Part shown: piece after piece, positions 42,934-52,427 of the stretch | How positions within the stretch are numbered: the stretch's first letter is position 1 | How the letters are laid out: each line of letters begins with the position of its first letter | Assembly: GCF_900475285.1 (NCBI RefSeq) | Contig: NZ_LS483370.1 | Span: 3,672,001-3,736,000, forward strand | Origin: Pseudomonas taetrolens | GTDB taxonomy: Bacteria > Pseudomonadota > Gammaproteobacteria > Pseudomonadales > Pseudomonadaceae | Length of the DNA: 64,000 nucleotides | Direction: 5' to 3' | The notes under the pieces: model-generated | The model's input: only the letters and a program-made list of their open reading frames with translations | What the model was told of the DNA's origin: nothing | The model's database searches: none | Program-made: the position numbers and the translations under genes

Positions 42934-45441
42934 ATGACCCGCTCCCCATTTCGTCGCCTTGTGTTTGGCGCCCTGCGTCGCTTGCTGTACCTGTGGGTGC
43001 GCTCTGAGACGATCAATCAATCGTCCTTGAGCCTGAACCTGGATCGAAGCCGACCTGTGTTCTACGTCCTGCAATCGCCCTCCATGACCGAACTGGCCGT
43101 GATTGACGCCGAGTGCACCAAGGTCGGCCTGCCCCGCCCCGTGCTTCCGGTATCGGTAGGGGACATGATCGAACCTGCCGCCTTTTTCTACCTGACTCCC
43201 GAACCCGACTGGCTTGGCCGTCAGGACAAGCGCGGCGCACCGCCGACCTTGACCCGACTGGTAGACCGGCTGGCCAGCAACCCGGGTGAAGATGCACAGA
43301 TCATCCCGGTCAGCGTATTTTGGGGGCAGTCTCCCGACAGCGAATCCAGCCCCTGGAAGTTGTTGTTTGCCGACAGCTGGGCGGTCACCGGGCGTTTGCG
43401 TCGCTTGCTGCGCATTTTGATTCTGGGACGCAAGACCCGGGTGCAGTTTTCGGCCCCGATCCATTTACGCGAGCTGCTTGATCACAACAAAGGCCACGAA
43501 CGCACCGTGCGCATGGCTCAGCGTATTTTGCGGGTGCACTTCCGCAACCTGAAAACAGCTGTCATCGGCCCCGACCTCTCGCACCGTCGTAACCTGGTCA
43601 AAGGGCTGGTCAAGGAGCCCGCAGTTCGCCAGGCGATCCTCGATGAAGCCGAGCGCGAGAACATCTCGCCCGAAAAAGCCAAGGCTCAGGCGCTGCGCTA
43701 TGCCAATGAAATTGCCTCGGACTACACCTACACTGCCATCCGTTTTTTTGAAGTGGTGTTGAGCTGGTTCTGGAACAAGATTTACGACGGGGTCAAGGTC
43801 AACCATGTCGAAGGCGTACAAAACGTTGCCCAGGGTCACGAGATCATCTACGTCCCCTGCCACCGCAGCCATATCGATTACCTGCTGCTGTCCTACCTGC
43901 TGTTTCGCAATGGCCTGACGCCACCGCACGTCGCTGCGGGGATCAACCTCAACATGCCGCTCATAGGCCGCCTGCTGCGTCGCGGCGGCGCCTTTTTCAT
44001 GCGCCGTACCTTCAAGGGCAACCCGCTGTACACCTCGGTGTTCAATGAGTACATGCATACCCTGTTCAGCAAAGGCTTCCCGGTGGAGTACTTCGTCGAA
44101 GGCGGCCGCTCGCGCACCGGGCGCATGTTGCAACCCAAAACCGGGATGCTGGCCATCACCTTGCGCAGCTTCTTGCGCTCATCGCGCATGCCCATCGTCT
44201 TTGTGCCGGTCTACATCGGTTATGAGCGTGTACTCGAAGGGCGCACCTACCTCGGCGAGCTGCGCGGAGCGAACAAGAAAAAAGAATCCATTTTCGATAT
44301 TTTCAAAGTCATCGGTGCACTCAAGCAGCGCTTTGGCCAGGTCGCAGTGAACTTTGGAGAGCCGATCAAACTCGCCGAATTCCTCGACCAGGAACAGCCC
44401 GACTGGCGTCAGCAGCCACTGGCTCCGCTGTACCGTCCCGAGTGGCTGACCGCCACAACCAATCGCCTGGCTGAGAAAGTTGCCCAGCACCTGAACGAAG
44501 CGGCTGCGATCAACCCGGTCAATCTGGTCGCGCTGGCGCTGTTGTCGACCAGCAAGCTGGCTCTGGACGATCGGGCCATGGCCCGCGTGCTGGATCTGTA
44601 TCTGGCCTTGTTACGCCGTGTGCCTTACTCGCCCCATACCACCTTGCCGGAAGGCGACGGGCGAGCACTGATCGAGTACGTGAAGGGCATGGACCTGCTC
44701 TCCGAGCAAAGTGATGCGCTGGGCAAGATCCTGTATCTGGATGAACAGAACGCCGTTTTGATGACCTATTACCGCAATAACGTACTGCACATTTTTGCGT
44801 TACCTGCATTGCTGGCCAGCTTCTTCCAGAGCGCCTCGCGCATGACCCGCGAACAAATCCTGCGCTACACCCACGCGCTCTACCCTTACCTGCAATCGGA
44901 ACTGTTCATCCGCTGGTCACAGGAGGAGCTGGACGGCGTGGTCGACCAATGGCTTGAGGCCTTTGTCGAACAAGGTTTGTTGCGCGTCGAGAATGAGGTG
45001 TACCTGCGCCCGGCACCCAGCTCGCGGCACTTTGTATTGCTGACGCTGCTGTCGAAGAGCATCGCGCAAACCCTGCAACGCTTCTACATGGCCACTTCGT
45101 TGCTGCTCAACAGCGGGCAGGACACGTTAAGCGCCGAAGAGCTGGAAGACCTGTGCACCATGATGGCCCAGCGCCTGTCGATCCTGCATGGGCTCAATGC
45201 GCCTGAGTTCTTCGACAAGAGCCTGTTCCGCCACTTTATCCAGACGCTGCTTGAACAAGGCGTGTTGCGCCGGGATGCCAACGGCAAGTTGAGCTACAAC
45301 GAAGTGCTGGGCGAGCTGGCCGAAGGTGTGGCCAAACGCGTGCTGCCGGCCGAGATTCGTTTGTCGATCCGTCAGGTGGCCCTGCACCGCAGTGAAGACG
45401 CGGCAGACCAAACCCCGCTCTCGCTGGAGAAAACACCCTAA
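42934..45441 (+). CDS. plsB: glycerol-3-phosphate 1-O-acyltransferase
   Basis: PlsB acylates sn-glycerol 3-phosphate at the inner membrane, the first step of phospholipid synthesis. The 835-residue length fits. The catalytic HX4D motif is HRSHID starting at His310. Further acyltransferase blocks are present: [29 protein letters not shown] and the [11 protein letters not shown] segment. It starts at ATG 42934. CdsA, which uses the downstream product phosphatidate, is also in the window. Confidence 0.96.
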   Translation: MTRSPFRRLVFGALRRLLYLWVRSETINQSSLSLNLDRSRPVFYVLQSPSMTELAVIDAECTKVGLPRPVLPVSVGDMIEPAAFFYLTPEPDWLGRQDKRGAPPTLTRLVDRLASNPGEDAQIIPVSVFWGQSPDSESSPWKLLFADSWAVTGRLRRLLRILILGRKTRVQFSAPIHLRELLDHNKGHERTVRMAQRILRVHFRNLKTAVIGPDLSHRRNLVKGLVKEPAVRQAILDEAERENISPEKAKAQALRYANEIASDYTYTAIRFFEVVLSWFWNKIYDGVKVNHVEGVQNVAQGHEIIYVPCHRSHIDYLLLSYLLFRNGLTPPHVAAGINLNMPLIGRLLRRGGAFFMRRTFKGNPLYTSVFNEYMHTLFSKGFPVEYFVEGGRSRTGRMLQPKTGMLAITLRSFLRSSRMPIVFVPVYIGYERVLEGRTYLGELRGANKKKESIFDIFKVIGALKQRFGQVAVNFGEPIKLAEFLDQEQPDWRQQPLAPLYRPEWLTATTNRLAEKVAQHLNEAAAINPVNLVALALLSTSKLALDDRAMARVLDLYLALLRRVPYSPHTTLPEGDGRALIEYVKGMDLLSEQSDALGKILYLDEQNAVLMTYYRNNVLHIFALPALLASFFQSASRMTREQILRYTHALYPYLQSELFIRWSQEELDGVVDQWLEAFVEQGLLRVENEVYLRPAPSSRHFVLLTLLSKSIAQTLQRFYMATSLLLNSGQDTLSAEELEDLCTMMAQRLSILHGLNAPEFFDKSLFRHFIQTLLEQGVLRRDANGKLSYNEVLGELAEGVAKRVLPAEIRLSIRQVALHRSEDAADQTPLSLEKTP

Positions 45442-45450
45442 CTCAGTACG

Positions 45451-45480
45451 CACGTCCGCCGGATGTATCTGGCGGACGTG
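45451..45480 (+). terminator. hairpin after plsB
   Basis: CACGTCCGCC and GGCGGACGTG form a perfect 10-bp stem with a 10-base loop nine bases after the plsB stop. There is no T-run, so it may be a 3'-end stabiliser rather than an intrinsic terminator. Confidence 0.5.
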
Positions 45481-45528
45481 CCGATCCACTCATCGCATTG
45501 CTTTGATGCGAGCCTTACGGAGTCTTCT

Positions 45529-45927
45529 ATGAAAAAAGTCCTTCTACTCAGCCTGACCACTCTGCTCGGAGCCTGCAGTGCGATGACCTCCACCCCGCAA
45601 GCGACCCTCGACGGCGAAGTGTTTTACCTGCAGCGGATCGCCCTGCCCCCTACCGCTACGCTGGAAGTGAGTTTGCAGGATGTGTCGCTGGCTGATGCTC
45701 CGGCTGTGACCCTGGCCAAGCAAAGCGGGCAAATCAAGGGGCAGGTGCCGTTGCCGTTTCACCTGACCTATGACCCTGCCGAGGTAAAGCCCGGGCACAC
45801 CTACGCAGTGAGTGCACGGATCGAACAGGACGGGAAATTGCTGTTTGTGACCACCGAGCGCAACACAGTTGATCTCGATGCAAAGTACCTGCGCCCCCTG
45901 CAGATACGAGTCGACCAGGTTCGGTAA
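45529..45927 (+). CDS. YbaY-family outer-membrane lipoprotein
   Basis: The 132-residue product starts with a lipoprotein signal peptide (MKKVLLLSLTTLLGAC, lipidated Cys16), followed by one compact beta-rich domain (EVFYLQRIALPPTATLEVSLQDVS, then GQVPLPFHLTYDPAEVKPGHTYAVSARIEQDGKLLFVTT). This is the type III secretion lipo chaperone/YbaY (META-like) family. The start is ATG 45529 with an ACGGAG site. Its exact role is unknown; it may fold in the periplasm on the outer membrane. Confidence 0.85.
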   Translation: MKKVLLLSLTTLLGACSAMTSTPQATLDGEVFYLQRIALPPTATLEVSLQDVSLADAPAVTLAKQSGQIKGQVPLPFHLTYDPAEVKPGHTYAVSARIEQDGKLLFVTTERNTVDLDAKYLRPLQIRVDQVR

Positions 45928-45933
45928 TGTAAT

Positions 45934-45985
45934 CCCGGGCAGCATTCAGTTTCCCCTCCCGCCAGGAGAGGAAACTGAACCCGGG
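45934..45985. terminator. bidirectional hairpin between lipoprotein gene and mexK
   Basis: CCCGGG at 45934-45939 and at 45980-45985 bracket an inverted repeat TTCAGTTTCC/GGAAACTGAA, with a short CCTCCCGCCAGGAGAGG core. It lies between two convergent genes and would serve both. Confidence 0.65.
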
Positions 45986-45988
45986 TGA

Positions 45989-48900
45989 TTAAACCTTCTT
46001 CACCTTGAACCACGCCGCGTACAGCGCCGGCAAGAACAGCAGGGTCAGAGCGGTCGCCACAATCAACCCGCCCATGATGGCGACGGCCATCGGCCCGAAA
46101 AACACACTGCGTGACAGCGGGATCATCGCCAGCACCGCCGCCAGCGCGGTCAGCACGATCGGGCGGAAGCGTCGAACGGTCGCCTCGATAATTGCCTGCC
46201 AGGGGGCCAGCCCTGCCGCTTTGTCCTGCTCGATCTGATCCACCAGGATCACCGAGTTGCGCATGATCATCCCGGACAAGGCAATGGTGCCCAGCATGGC
46301 CACAAAGCCAAAGGGTTGACCGAACACCAGCAAGAACAGCGTGACACCGATCAAGCCCAGCGGTGCGGTCAAAAACACCATCGCCATGCGCGAGAAACTG
46401 CGCAACTGCACCATCAACAGAGTCAGTACCACCACGATAAACAGCGGCACTCCGGCCTTGACCGAGTCTTGCCCACGCGCTGAGTCCTCTACGGTCCCCC
46501 CCACATCCAGCAGATAACCTTCGGGCAATTCGGCCCGCACCCCTTCGAGTGTCGGCAGAATCTGTTGCACCAGAGTGGCCGGTTGGTCCTTGCCATAAAT
46601 ATCGGCGCGCACCGTCACGTTGGGCAGGCGATCGCGGTGCCAGATGATGCCTTCTTCAAAGCCATATTCCAGTGTCGCAATCTGCGACAGGGCTACGCTT
46701 TGACCATGATCGGTCGGCACCGCAAGACTCGGCAGCCGTGCCAGTTCGGTGCGCTCACGCGGCGTGCCACGCAACAGGATTTCAATCAGTTCGTTGTCTT
46801 CGCGATACTGGCTGACCGTGGACCCCAGCAAGGTGCCCTGCAGAAAGCGCGAAAGGTTCGCCGTGCTCACACCCAAGGCCCGCGCACGGTCCTGATCGAT
46901 GTTGAGGTACACCACTTTGCTCGGCTCTTCCCAGTCAAGGTGCACGTTCACCACGTGAGGGTTTTCCCGTACCTTGGCTGCCACCTTGCGGGCCAGCGCC
47001 CGTACTTCGTCGATGTGCTCGCCGGTGACCCGGAACTGCACCGGATAGCCTACGGGCGGACCGTTTTCCAGGCGTGTCACCCGTGAACGAATCGTCGGAA
47101 ATTGCTGGTTAAGGGTTTCAATCAGCCAGGTGCGCAGATTTTCGCGATCCTCGATGGTCTTGGCCAGCACCACAAACTGGGCAAAGCTGGCGGCCGGCAA
47201 TTGCTGGTCCAGCGGCAAGTAATAACGCGGTGAGCCGGTTCCGGCATAGGCCACATAATTGACGATACCCGGATGATCCTTGAGCAACCCCTCAAGCCGT
47301 TTGACCTGCTCAGTGGTGTTGCTCAGCGAAGCGCCTTCCGCCAATTTCAAATCGACCATCAACTCCAGACGGCTCGATGCCGGGAAGAACTGTTGCGGGA
47401 CAAACTTGAACAGCACCACCGATCCCAAGAACAGCAGCACCGTCAGCGCAATCACGGTTTTACGCCGGCGCACGCACCATTCCACCAGTCGCCGTACTCG
47501 CTGATAGAACGGTGTGGCGTACGGGTCAGGAACACCCGACGCCGTACCGTGCCGGGCAGCATGTTTTTTCGCCAGATCAGGCAACAGCAAGGCCCCCAGA
47601 TACGGCACAAACAGCACCGCTGCGACCCACGACGCCAGCAAGGCAATGGTGACCACCTGAAATATGGAGCGGGTGTACTCACCCGTGCTCGACTGGGCCA
47701 TGGCAATCGGCAGAAAGCCCGCCGCCGTGATCAAGGTACCGGTGAGCATCGGGAATGCGGTGCTGGTCCAGGCAAAGCTCGCGGCCTTGAGCCGGTCGTA
47801 GCCCTGCTCCATTTTGATCGCCATCATTTCCACGGCGATGATGGCATCGTCCACCAACAAGCCTAACGCCAGTACCAGCGCGCCCAGCGAGATTTTGTGC
47901 AGGCCGATCCCCAGGTAATGCATGGCGGCAAAGGTCATCGCCAGCACCAGCGGAATGGTCAATGCCACCACCATGCCGGTACGTACCCCAAGCGAGAAAA
48001 AACTCACCAGCAGTACAATCACCAGCGCCTCTACCAACACCGTCACAAACTCACCGACGCTGGTTTTCACCGCGGCGGGCTGATCCGACACCTTGCTTAA
48101 TTGCATGCCGGCCGGGAGGTTCTTTTGCAGGCGGGCAAACTCGCCTTCCAGTGCCTTGCCCAACACCAGAATGTCGCCGCCGTCTTTCATGGCCACCGCC
48201 AGGCCAATGGCGTCCTGGCCCATAAAGCGCATGCGCGGCTCGGGGGGATCATTAAAGCCGCGACGCACATCCGCCACATCGCGGATACGGAACGTGCGCT
48301 CGTCTACTCGAATCGGAAAGTTTTCAATTTCTTCGACCGTTTTGAAGTGGCCGCTGACCCGCAACTGCACACGCTCGGTCGGGGTTTCAAAGAAACCTGC
48401 GGTAGAGACCGCGTTCTGTTCTTCCAGCGCTTTCTGAACCGCTTCCAGCGGCAATCCCAGGGTCGCGAGCTTGAGATTGGACAGTTCGATCCAGACTTTT
48501 TCGTCTTGCAGGCCCAGCAGTTCGACCTTGCCGACATCCTTGACCCGCTGCAGCTGGATCTGGATGCGGTCAGCGTAGTCTTTGAGCACTGCGTAGTCGT
48601 AGCCCTCACCACTCAGGCTGTAGATATTGCCAAAGGTGGTGCCGAACTCGTCGTTGAAAAACGGTCCTTGGACCCCCGCGGGCAATGTATGCCGAATGTC
48701 GCTGATTTTTTTGCGCACCTGATACCACAGTTCCGGCACCTCCCCGGAGTGCATCGAGTCACGGGCCATGAAGGTCACCATCGACTCACCCGGACGCGAA
48801 TAGGACACGATGCGTTCGTATTCGCCCGTCTCCATCAGCTTTTTCTCGATGCGCTCAGTGACCTGGCGCGAGACTTCCTCAGCCGTGGCACCCGGCCACA

Positions 48901-49054
48901 AGGTTCGGATCACCATGGCCTTGAAGGTGAACGGTGGATCTTCGCTTTGCCCCAGCTTGGTATAGGAAAGCCCGCCGACAATCGCCAGCAACAGCATCAG
49001 GAACAGTACGATCTGGCGATTGCGCAACGCCCAGGCAGAAAGGTTAAAACCCAT
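45989..49054 (-). CDS. mexK: RND efflux permease, MexK-like
   Basis: This is an inner-membrane proton-driven exporter of 1021 residues with the RND layout: a first helix (QIVLFLMLLLAIVGG), a large periplasmic loop, helices 2-6 with LGLLVDDAIIAVEMM (the TM4 Asp pair), a second periplasmic loop and helices 7-12. The start is ATG 49052-49054, eight bases after AAGGAG; a GTG three codons earlier is less likely. It follows mexJ with the mexJ stop just upstream. The family call and symbol rest on similarity in layout and on the plsB-mexK-mexJ-mexL-rsmJ order of P. aeruginosa. Substrates in this strain are unknown. Confidence 0.85.
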   Translation of the reverse strand: MGFNLSAWALRNRQIVLFLMLLLAIVGGLSYTKLGQSEDPPFTFKAMVIRTLWPGATAEEVSRQVTERIEKKLMETGEYERIVSYSRPGESMVTFMARDSMHSGEVPELWYQVRKKISDIRHTLPAGVQGPFFNDEFGTTFGNIYSLSGEGYDYAVLKDYADRIQIQLQRVKDVGKVELLGLQDEKVWIELSNLKLATLGLPLEAVQKALEEQNAVSTAGFFETPTERVQLRVSGHFKTVEEIENFPIRVDERTFRIRDVADVRRGFNDPPEPRMRFMGQDAIGLAVAMKDGGDILVLGKALEGEFARLQKNLPAGMQLSKVSDQPAAVKTSVGEFVTVLVEALVIVLLVSFFSLGVRTGMVVALTIPLVLAMTFAAMHYLGIGLHKISLGALVLALGLLVDDAIIAVEMMAIKMEQGYDRLKAASFAWTSTAFPMLTGTLITAAGFLPIAMAQSSTGEYTRSIFQVVTIALLASWVAAVLFVPYLGALLLPDLAKKHAARHGTASGVPDPYATPFYQRVRRLVEWCVRRRKTVIALTVLLFLGSVVLFKFVPQQFFPASSRLELMVDLKLAEGASLSNTTEQVKRLEGLLKDHPGIVNYVAYAGTGSPRYYLPLDQQLPAASFAQFVVLAKTIEDRENLRTWLIETLNQQFPTIRSRVTRLENGPPVGYPVQFRVTGEHIDEVRALARKVAAKVRENPHVVNVHLDWEEPSKVVYLNIDQDRARALGVSTANLSRFLQGTLLGSTVSQYREDNELIEILLRGTPRERTELARLPSLAVPTDHGQSVALSQIATLEYGFEEGIIWHRDRLPNVTVRADIYGKDQPATLVQQILPTLEGVRAELPEGYLLDVGGTVEDSARGQDSVKAGVPLFIVVVLTLLMVQLRSFSRMAMVFLTAPLGLIGVTLFLLVFGQPFGFVAMLGTIALSGMIMRNSVILVDQIEQDKAAGLAPWQAIIEATVRRFRPIVLTALAAVLAMIPLSRSVFFGPMAVAIMGGLIVATALTLLFLPALYAAWFKVKKV

Positions 49055-49059
49055 CGGGA

Positions 49060-50160
49060 TCACTCCTTCGCCGCAACGTTGATCGTGCGGTTGGAACGGT
49101 CGACCGGTCGCACCTCCTGCCCCGCATGCAGTACATGAACGCCCGCCGCAACGATCCAGTCATCAGCCTTGAGACCTTCCAGCACCGGCACGCTTTTCTC
49201 GCCAAAAGGGCCAATCCGTACCGGCACTTGCTCAAGCGTGTTGCCAGCGCTGACGCGCCAGACATAGGGCGCACCGTTTTCCGCACCCAAGGCCGACAGC
49301 GGCACGGTCAAGGCGCTGGCTGCGTCGTTCTGGATAAACACCCGGGCACTTTGACCCAGCTCGGCAGGCACTTTACCTGCGGTGAAGGCGATTCGAGCAG
49401 CGAACGTCCGCGACTTTGGATCGGCAGAAGGCGACAGCTCACGAATCCGTCCGCTGAAGCGCTGATCAGGCTGCGACCACAGCTCGACTGATACCGGCAG
49501 GCCAATCCTGAAGCGGCTGAACGAGTGCTCCGGCAGACTGATCAACACCTCACGCTCACCATCAGCCGCCAGGGTGAACACGGTTTGCCCTGCGGACACG
49601 ACTTGCCCAACGTCCACCTGACGCTGGGCTATCACGCCATCCTGAGGGGCGCGCAATACCGCATAGCTTGCCTGATTGCTTGCCACATCCTGTTCGGCCT
49701 TGAGCTGCTTTAACTTGGCCTCGCCTGCCCGGTAGAGATTTTCAGCATTATCGAACTGCGAACGGCTGACCATCTGCCGATCAAGCAGGATTTTGTAACG
49801 GTCACGCTCAGTCCGCACCAGGGTCAGGTTGGCCTGCCCTGCGGCAACCTGGGCGCGGATTGCGTCCAGTTGCAGGCGCACGTCTTGTGGGTCCAGCTCG
49901 GCCAGAGGTTGATTGGCCTTGACCCGCTCCCCCTCGTCGACCAGACGCCGGGTAACTTTGCCGCCAATACGAAACGCCAGTTGCGGGTCGAAACGCGCCC
50001 GCACTTCACCGGGATAGCTTTGGCTCGCCAGTGCCGAAGGCTGTGGCTGCACCACCATCGCCGGACTGATGCTGGTGTGGACGGGCTCTTCATGCCCGCA
50101 TGCAGACAACAGTAAAGCCAGACAGACAGGCACAGCGCGGGGCAAGGCATGGCGCAACAT
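49060..50160 (-). CDS. mexJ: RND efflux membrane-fusion protein, MexJ-like
   Basis: This is a periplasmic adaptor lipoprotein of 366 residues: signal peptide with lipobox LSAC (Cys21), a barrel-sandwich half (QSYPGEVRARFDPQLAFRIGGKVTRRLVDEGE), a helical hairpin (about 95-165), the second half (LRAPQDGVIAQRQVDVGQVVSAGQTVF), then beta-barrel and membrane-proximal domains. It joins MexK to an outer-membrane channel, and none is encoded here. MexJK is known to recruit OprM or OpmH made elsewhere. It is divergent from mexL. Confidence 0.87.
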   Translation of the reverse strand: MLRHALPRAVPVCLALLLSACGHEEPVHTSISPAMVVQPQPSALASQSYPGEVRARFDPQLAFRIGGKVTRRLVDEGERVKANQPLAELDPQDVRLQLDAIRAQVAAGQANLTLVRTERDRYKILLDRQMVSRSQFDNAENLYRAGEAKLKQLKAEQDVASNQASYAVLRAPQDGVIAQRQVDVGQVVSAGQTVFTLAADGEREVLISLPEHSFSRFRIGLPVSVELWSQPDQRFSGRIRELSPSADPKSRTFAARIAFTAGKVPAELGQSARVFIQNDAASALTVPLSALGAENGAPYVWRVSAGNTLEQVPVRIGPFGEKSVPVLEGLKADDWIVAAGVHVLHAGQEVRPVDRSNRTINVAAKE

Positions 50161-50250
50161 GGTGACGACCTTTCGCTAATGAGGCTTGGAATATTTATAC
50201 TGGCCGGCATGTTATTAATACTAAACTCACCAGTCCAGTAATAAACGGAA
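50161..50250. promoter_or_regulatory. mexJ/mexL divergent operator-promoter region
   Basis: This 90-bp AT-rich gap lies between the divergent genes. It has an inverted repeat TTTATACTGG (50194-50203) and CCAGTAATAAA (50235-50245), and an inner palindrome TATTAATA. TTGGAA (50186-50191) and TGTTAT (50210-50215) could be the mexL promoter, and TATAAAT on the minus strand over the left arm could be the mexJ -10. A TetR repressor would bind here to control both directions. Confidence 0.55.
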
Positions 50251-50886
50251 ATGTCTGATCAACCTTTAATCCCCAATGCTCCCGGTCGCCCCAAAGACAT
50301 GGCAAAACGCCAGGCGATACTTGATGCCGCCAAAACCCTGTTTTTGAGCAAGGGCTACGCCAACACCAGCATGGATGCGGTTGCAGGATTGGCGGGCGTG
50401 TCAAAACTGACGGTCTACAGCCACTTCAACGACAAGGAAGCACTGTTTTCGTCGGCGGTGATGGCCACCTGTGAAAGCCAACTGCCCGGGCTGCTGTTTT
50501 CACTGCCGGCGGACCAGCCCATCGAAGACGTTTTACTGAGAATCGCCCGGGGCTTTCATGCACTCATCAACAGCGAAGAATCACTGAACCTGCATCGGCT
50601 GATGGTGGCTTTTGGCAGTCAGGACCCTAAGCTTTCGCAGATTTTCTTTGAAGCGGGACCCGAGCGGGTGGTGCGGGAGATGGAGCAACTGCTGAGAAAG
50701 ATTGATCTGAGCAGCGCCCTGCAGATTGAAGATCCGCACTACGCAGCCGAACACTTCTTTTGCATGCTCAAGGGCGCGCCTAATTTTCGTCTGCTGTATG
50801 GCTGTGGCGAACGGCTGAACAGTGAAGACAGCGAAGCCCATGTACAGGAAGTGGTGCAGGTCTTTATGCGGGCGTATCGCCCATAG
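50251..50886 (+). CDS. mexL: TetR-family repressor, MexL-like
   Basis: This is a 211-residue TetR regulator. The N-terminal helix-turn-helix is MAKRQAILDAAKTLFLSKGY through MDAVAGLAGVSKLTVYSHFNDKEALF (about 15-70), followed by a helical ligand domain. Divergence from mexJK and gene order match MexL, which represses mexJK and itself. The inducer is unknown. It converges with rsmJ over a strong hairpin. Confidence 0.87.
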   Translation: MSDQPLIPNAPGRPKDMAKRQAILDAAKTLFLSKGYANTSMDAVAGLAGVSKLTVYSHFNDKEALFSSAVMATCESQLPGLLFSLPADQPIEDVLLRIARGFHALINSEESLNLHRLMVAFGSQDPKLSQIFFEAGPERVVREMEQLLRKIDLSSALQIEDPHYAAEHFFCMLKGAPNFRLLYGCGERLNSEDSEAHVQEVVQVFMRAYRP

Positions 50887-50893
50887 CCTGCGT

Positions 50894-50915
50894 AGGCGCG
50901 AACTTGCTCGCGCCT
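50894..50915. terminator. hairpin between mexL and rsmJ
   Basis: AGGCGCGA at 50894-50901 and TCGCGCCT at 50908-50915 form an 8-bp stem with a 6-base loop, followed by GCCGGTTGGC, a second small hairpin. The AGGCGCGAACTTGCTCGCG core is like a common Pseudomonas repeat found between convergent genes. Confidence 0.6.
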
Positions 50916-50931
50916 GCCGGTTGGCGCAGGC

Positions 50932-51714
50932 CTAGGGCTTCAAGGCTTTCTTCGGGTAAATGTCGTAACGGCTCGACTTGCCTTCGAGCCCGTGGCTCGG
51001 CTTGGGCCCTGCAATACACGGGGCCTTGCGCGGACGTTTGACCACCACGCGGTGGGTGGCCAGCGCCAGCGCAGCTTCAAGCAAGGCCGGCGCGTCATTG
51101 TCATCGCCCACCAGGGGCCGGAACACGCGCATTTCCTTCTTCACCAGGGCAGTTTTCTCACGATGCGGGAACATCGGGTCAAGGTAGATCACCTGTGGCG
51201 GCTCGCCTTCCCAATGACGCATCACCTCGATCGAATTGCCTTTAAGCAAGTGCATGCGCAACACAATAGGCGCCACGTGCGGATCATTCAGGCCACGGGC
51301 CAGGCCGTCTTCCAGCAATGCGGCGATCAACGGCTGACGCTCGACCAGGCTCATCTCGCAGCCCAGGCTCGCCAGCACAAACGCGTCCTTGCCCAGCCCT
51401 GCTGTTGCGTCCAGTACCCGCGGGCGCACGCCTTGTTGAATGCCAACAGCCTTGGCAATCATTTGCCCGCTGCCGCCACCATACAAGCGCCGGTGAGCCG
51501 CGCCACCCTCGACAAAATCCACTCGCACCGGGCCAGGTGCATCCGGGCCCAACTGTTGCAACTGCACACCCTGGGCAGACACCTGCAATGCGAACTCGGC
51601 GTCTGCCACGTCCAGAGGCAAGCCCAGGCGCTCAGCCCATTGCTCGGCCAAGGCCTGGTAAGCCTCGTCCAACGCCTCGACCTTGATACGACAGCCTGCT
51701 GCTTGCTCAATCAT
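50932..51714 (-). CDS. rsmJ: 16S rRNA (guanine1516-N2)-methyltransferase
   Basis: RsmJ methylates G1516 of 16S rRNA. The 260-residue protein has the SAM motif [19 protein letters not shown] (about 100-118), the neighbouring [13 protein letters not shown], and the catalytic [21 protein letters not shown]. These match the family. It begins at ATG 51712-51714 in an AT-rich intergenic region and lies next to mexL as in P. aeruginosa. Confidence 0.93.
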   Translation of the reverse strand: MIEQAAGCRIKVEALDEAYQALAEQWAERLGLPLDVADAEFALQVSAQGVQLQQLGPDAPGPVRVDFVEGGAAHRRLYGGGSGQMIAKAVGIQQGVRPRVLDATAGLGKDAFVLASLGCEMSLVERQPLIAALLEDGLARGLNDPHVAPIVLRMHLLKGNSIEVMRHWEGEPPQVIYLDPMFPHREKTALVKKEMRVFRPLVGDDNDAPALLEAALALATHRVVVKRPRKAPCIAGPKPSHGLEGKSSRYDIYPKKALKP

Positions 51715-51806
51715 CTAAAACACGCTCAAAAATTTAATGATCGGCAAAGGCTGCCGATAAATGAAATATCCGGCATTTTGCCAGAGCTGGGCGCCAACCG
51801 AGAGCT

Positions 51807-52427
51807 ATGTCAGACATTCATTCCACATCCCTGGGCTTTATTGCGCCGATTGGCGACTTTGGCCGGCACAATTCGCAAGTCACGGGCAGCGTTAATCACC
51901 TGTGGCGAGACTTGTACGCCCGGGCATTGACCGAGCAGCCCGGGAATGAAACGTTCGCGCATCTGCACGCCGAACTATCGACAGACGATGAGACGGTGGA
52001 ACCACAAGGTGGCCATCAGCTGCTAAGCACCCTCACCACCCAACGTCATTGCGAGATTCTGGACACCGAACTGCGCCCGCCTGAAGCGTTGTTTCTGCCC
52101 ATTGCCGAATTTGAAACAGACTTGCTGCCGCCGCCAGCCCAGCCCTTCCCGCCTGAAATCATTGCCGAGCAACAACAGCTGCAGGACTACAACACCAGTT
52201 GGGTGCGCCCGCTGGTAATGGCACAAGGGCACCCGCCACCGGAGCCAGGTCCGGCATCGGAACCCCGGGCGCTGCATCTGCCGATTGCTGAATTTGAACT
52301 GGAGTTGCTCGACAAGCCCGCCGTGCCCTTCGACGCACTGGCGCTGGTCGAACAGCAACGGGCAATGGACTTCGACCTGAACTGGGCAAGGCCGCTGATC
52401 GTCAATAACCTGCGTCTCGCCGCTTAA
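51807..52427 (+). CDS. hypothetical protein with a duplicated 48-residue unit
   Basis: This 206-residue soluble protein has no signal peptide. The C-terminal half is a tandem pair: residues 91-138 and 152-199, each starting with LxLPIAEFExxLL, then a Pro/Phe linker, EQQ and a W(V/A)RPL end. The first about 90 residues (LGFIAPIGDFGRHNSQVTGSV) look distinct. A Pro-rich linker (139-151) joins the units. It converges with the DUF72 gene, overlapping it by four bases. I do not recognise a function; it may be a scaffold or small-ligand protein. Confidence 0.75.
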   Translation: MSDIHSTSLGFIAPIGDFGRHNSQVTGSVNHLWRDLYARALTEQPGNETFAHLHAELSTDDETVEPQGGHQLLSTLTTQRHCEILDTELRPPEALFLPIAEFETDLLPPPAQPFPPEIIAEQQQLQDYNTSWVRPLVMAQGHPPPEPGPASEPRALHLPIAEFELELLDKPAVPFDALALVEQQRAMDFDLNWARPLIVNNLRLAA

